From Stramenopiles sp. TOSAG23-2 (Eukaryota > Sar), in contig LT649582.1 in the NCBI GenBank assembly GCA_900128395.1, positions 1 to 19,392 on the forward strand: DNA of 19,392 bases. The letters are read 5' to 3'. Each line of letters starts with the position of its first letter. Position 1 is the stretch's first letter. The notes under the pieces were generated by a model. The model was given only the letters and a program-made list of their open reading frames with translations, ran no database searches and was not told where the DNA came from. Made by a program: the position numbers and the translations under genes. Shown here piece by piece: positions 16,378 to 19,392 of the stretch.

Positions 16378-17910
16378 ATGTTGGATAAACCGGCAGATGT
16401 TATGTGGGTTGAGAACCCAATGGATACAAACGATAATATGAAGAAGAAGCAACAAGACTCACGGGGACGATCGTTGTCGCGTTGGTTTGTTTCCAATCAG
16501 AAAACAGAAGAATGGGATGAAAAAAAATTAAACCAGTTGCATATTGTGATCATTTTATTACTTGTTCTCATGTATATATGTCATGTCATCTCAAGTCCAT
16601 TTATTAAATTTATTAACAATCAAACAGCCATTATAATTATCAATCTACTTGAAAGTTTCTGTTTAATAGTTGCAATTGTATGTTTAATAAAAATGTGTTA
16701 TGTTAACGGAAGTCGGACAGCTGCAAAACTGATAGCTGGTAAAGTAAGGACGTATATCTATGGGTTTTGGATCTTACGTTCATTTATAATTGAACTATTA
16801 AAAGGACAAATCGTTTACAGTTTTGTCCATGTATTTCATAGTGTTTTGATATATTCGACAGATATGTGGTATTTAAGCAATCGAAAAACTTTGATTTTCA
16901 ACCTACTGTTGTTTTTATCAATTATCACATATGAGTTTTTTATTTCCATATCACCTTTTGGACCAAACGAACCTTCATGGATGTTTATGAATGTAAAAAC
17001 AACTGCAAATAGTTTATCAAGGTCATGCCAATTTAATTTATTTGTAATATTTTTTGATGCTTTACTTGTTGCTATCTACGACTCGAAACGATCCAAATAT
17101 ATAATGGTAGTGAAAAAGCAAAAGCGTGATATATTGGCCATATCCTTAGAAAGAATAGAAAAATTAAATATATTGTGGAAAGGCTTTGCATGCTCTTGTT
17201 TTACTGGTTTCACAGTTTATATACTGGAATCTAGTTCTAAAGGGTTAATTTCCCAAATTTCGCCGTTGTTGTACAACATGTTATTGGGAAGTATATGTTT
17301 ATTTTTTATTTTGTTTTATGCTGTGATATTATACCATTCTAGCAACAAGTCTAGTAAGATTATTCGTAGCCTTTTACATGAACGGAGAGTCATTTTCATT
17401 TTGATATTACTGGGGGTATTATTTTACATAGACAATTTATGGGATGTTTTTACTGCTAATGGAACAGTGTTTCCAATAGTGATTGTTTGTTTTATATCTT
17501 TTGATTTTATTGGTGGTTATTTTCCACGTAAATTGTCAATAATCATGATGAGTATCATTGTAGCCACACTCCTCTGGAATATATTTAATTACACATTTTT
17601 AGAAAAGGATTGCGAAGAAAAGAAACTGCATTGGGGAATTTTTGGCAAGAAGATAAGCCATTGCACCATTAGGCGGTTAATTTACCAGAGCATACTTTCA
17701 TTGTTAGTATCTGCTGCAATTCGAACATTTACTGGACGTACCGACAATTTATTTTTTTGCAATGCAAATGTTTATAGGTCAACCGGTACAATCCAACGTT
17801 CCACTATATCTGCAACTTATGTTCGAAGTATGATGGTGGAGCAACGCAGTTTCAGTAGAAAGGATAAAAATGCGTATCAACAGGGAGATGACGTGGATGA
17901 CAATATGTAA
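16378..17910 (+). CDS. Multi-pass membrane protein of unknown family (510 aa)
   Basis: A hydrophilic N-terminus (1-50) is followed by about ten to twelve hydrophobic helices, roughly at 54-72, 84-106, 126-141, 145-160, 171-192, 220-235, 266-283, 298-319, 337-355, 363-381, 386-407 and 434-449. A polar Ser/Arg-rich C-terminal tail (about 452-510) includes RSTGTIQRSTISATYVRSM and ends acidic (DDVDDNM). A basic loop with KKQKRD sits near 246-251. No signal peptide, transporter signature or catalytic motif is recognised; transporter or receptor remain open. The start is the ATG at 16378, with GAACAATATG context; the stop is TAA. Confidence 0.8.
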   Translation: MLDKPADVMWVENPMDTNDNMKKKQQDSRGRSLSRWFVSNQKTEEWDEKKLNQLHIVIILLLVLMYICHVISSPFIKFINNQTAIIIINLLESFCLIVAIVCLIKMCYVNGSRTAAKLIAGKVRTYIYGFWILRSFIIELLKGQIVYSFVHVFHSVLIYSTDMWYLSNRKTLIFNLLLFLSIITYEFFISISPFGPNEPSWMFMNVKTTANSLSRSCQFNLFVIFFDALLVAIYDSKRSKYIMVVKKQKRDILAISLERIEKLNILWKGFACSCFTGFTVYILESSSKGLISQISPLLYNMLLGSICLFFILFYAVILYHSSNKSSKIIRSLLHERRVIFILILLGVLFYIDNLWDVFTANGTVFPIVIVCFISFDFIGGYFPRKLSIIMMSIIVATLLWNIFNYTFLEKDCEEKKLHWGIFGKKISHCTIRRLIYQSILSLLVSAAIRTFTGRTDNLFFCNANVYRSTGTIQRSTISATYVRSMMVEQRSFSRKDKNAYQQGDDVDDNM

Positions 17911-18090
17911 ATGCATGTAATTTTTATAGTACTAGCAAAAAGAATGAAATTTCTGAAAATATACGATCGTACCTATTTTGTGTGGGGTGTATTTATCCTT
18001 TATATGATTTTATATTATTTGAAGTTATAATATTTTAGTAGAATACCACAGGTAATTTCTATGACGACCCGGTTTTTTTGCTTTTCTGGC

Positions 18091-18113
18091 CGATATCCCT
18101 TTACGGGATATCG
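18091..18113. repeat. Short perfect hairpin, 9-bp stem
   Basis: CGATATCCC (18091-18099), loop TTTAC, GGGATATCG (18105-18113). It lies directly beside the inverted-repeat arm at 18116. Confidence 0.65.
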
Positions 18114-18115
18114 AT

Positions 18116-19052
18116 AAGTGCCGGGGGGCCGGCTGTTATAACCATATAAATATCATTAGTATCCCTATTCCCTGTAACCTCTATAATTTTTATGAATTAT
18201 GCATATAATGCATTTTATTTATCATATTTTATTATTTTTTTTGTATTTTTATTCCTATATATCTATACTATTAGTATATAAACTTAATATGAATATAAAA
18301 TCGGATATTTATTTCTTGACTGTCGATATGCAACAGCGCGTCCAAGGTGAACACATTTAAGTATTTTCTTATATCTGTTTCATAAATAATATATCAATTT
18401 TAGTGATATTTTTGTACTTGATATTTATGTGTCAAATTATATTATTTTAAAATTATATTATTCTTTGTACATAAATTAATTAAGTATAAATAATAAACTA
18501 TATTTACATTATTATATGTTAAAATATATTAGTATACTAAAAATCATACCTACCAATTAAAAAATATTATTATTTTAATTTATTTTTAATTATTTTAACT
18601 GATAGGCATGTTTTTTAATATACTAAGGATTTTTACAACTTATTTGTTACCATTTATGAATAATTTCCTTAAAAAATAGGGAATTTTGCTAAAATATTGT
18701 GAAGTCCAGATTATCTTGGCTCGACTACTATTAAAATAACACATATTATAATGAAATATATATCTCATAAATTTAACAAAAATACATACACAAAAATGAT
18801 TCAGTAAACACATGATATATATATGTTACACAAATATTAACGTTAGAAATGCAATATTTACTGCAAATGGGTACACATCAACACTCTGTAATTTGAATTC
18901 TAGATGAAATTATTTTGCATATAAGGGATGTTTTGAAATCAGTTTTACGTGTAGATTGCATTCCTCAACTTTATTTTATGGAATTTTGGGATTTTCATGA
19001 AAAAGGGAATTTTTTTTGAACAGACCAGATAACAGCCGGCTACGCGGCACTT
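18116..19052. repeat. Distant inverted repeat, 24-nt arms (possible terminal inverted repeats)
   Basis: 18116-18139 is the reverse complement of 19029-19052 at 21 of 24 positions; the shared ends are ATAACAGCCGGC and CGGCACTT. The enclosed ~890 bp is AT-rich and encodes nothing. Either a non-autonomous DNA transposon or two separate insertions of a short element; no target-site duplication is evident. Confidence 0.4.
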
Positions 19053-19392
19053 GTCCGGTTAGGGGATAGTATTGATAAATAACATATTATATAGGTAAAT
19101 ATTTCTAGTATACAACTACTCCGTACTTAGACCAGAGATTTCAACCAATATTTGAGGGGAAAAAAACATAATTTAAAAAATAAAAACAAACATGTAAATA
19201 TGATGGGAATGTGTGAAAATGTTACCAAATGAAATTATATGATACAATTTTATATAACATATGAGTAAGAGAAAAACACATATATATGATACGAGTACAT
19301 TCGTATCATAATAATTTCATAATTATCGTGTGTATCATACTAAGGCATTTTAATTGCAAATGTTAAAAATGCTGTATGCCCTCTAGTATTTG

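Larger units (their letters stand above)
17911..19392. other. AT-rich non-coding region
   Basis: No credible ORF on either strand. Two G+C-rich patches (18070-18137, 19029-19070) stand out and carry the hairpin and inverted repeat listed separately. Confidence 0.5.

Overview
The window is nuclear DNA of an AT-rich unicellular eukaryote. The evidence is spliceosomal introns with TACTAAC/TTCTAAC-type branch sites, long intergenic spacers, homopolymeric Lys/Asn/Ser tracts, and eukaryote-only genes (MCTS1, a SETD3-type methyltransferase, a glycogenin-like GT8). TAA, TAG and TGA all appear as stops, so the standard code applies. I cannot name the organism. The large first gene has a signal peptide, poly-Lys blocks and repeated RRLL/RRRRLL sites. 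That combination recalls the precursors of diatom silica-associated proteins (silaffins, cingulins, cleaved at RXL sites), so a silicifying stramenopile is my leading guess, on inference only.

Layout. 1-135: possible tail of an upstream gene. 241-366: CA repeats and a 20-bp CCAAT-containing tandem repeat forming a promoter. 367-6056 (+): one three-exon gene for a secreted modular protein of about 1820 residues; the two long open stretches of the locus join through a 24-codon middle exon. 5789-6508 (-): a convergent basic protein whose frame runs into the poly-Lys end of the first gene. 7485-8909 (+): a Lys-rich, probably nuclear or nucleolar protein with a duplicated 5' end. 9024-9705: layered non-coding tandem duplications. 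10026-10196 (-): a small basic ORF, possibly interrupted by a TGA. 10539-10770: a roughly 100-bp-arm inverted repeat. 10982-12013 (-): GT8 glycosyltransferase. 12721-14481 (+): SETD3-like SET-domain methyltransferase. 15041-15598 (-): MCTS1. 16378-17910 (+): unknown multi-pass membrane protein. 17911-19392: AT-rich non-coding DNA with a hairpin and a distant inverted repeat.

The neighbouring genes show no shared pathway and no operon-like arrangement; strands alternate and each gene stands alone. Two things stand out. One is the first gene, which alternates poly-Lys, Asp/Asn-rich acidic repeats, twin-CX3C modules with embedded RRRRLL sites and a Gly/Ala repeat. The other is a set of tandem duplications of 107-271 bp, several perfect and in an intron-like size range, that repeatedly fall on gene starts or gene ends. 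They create N-terminus-mimicking upstream ORFs before three genes and alter the C-terminal codons of two. Whether the perfect copies are genomic or assembly joins cannot be decided from the sequence alone; the 7047-7586 pair has diverged and is therefore real.
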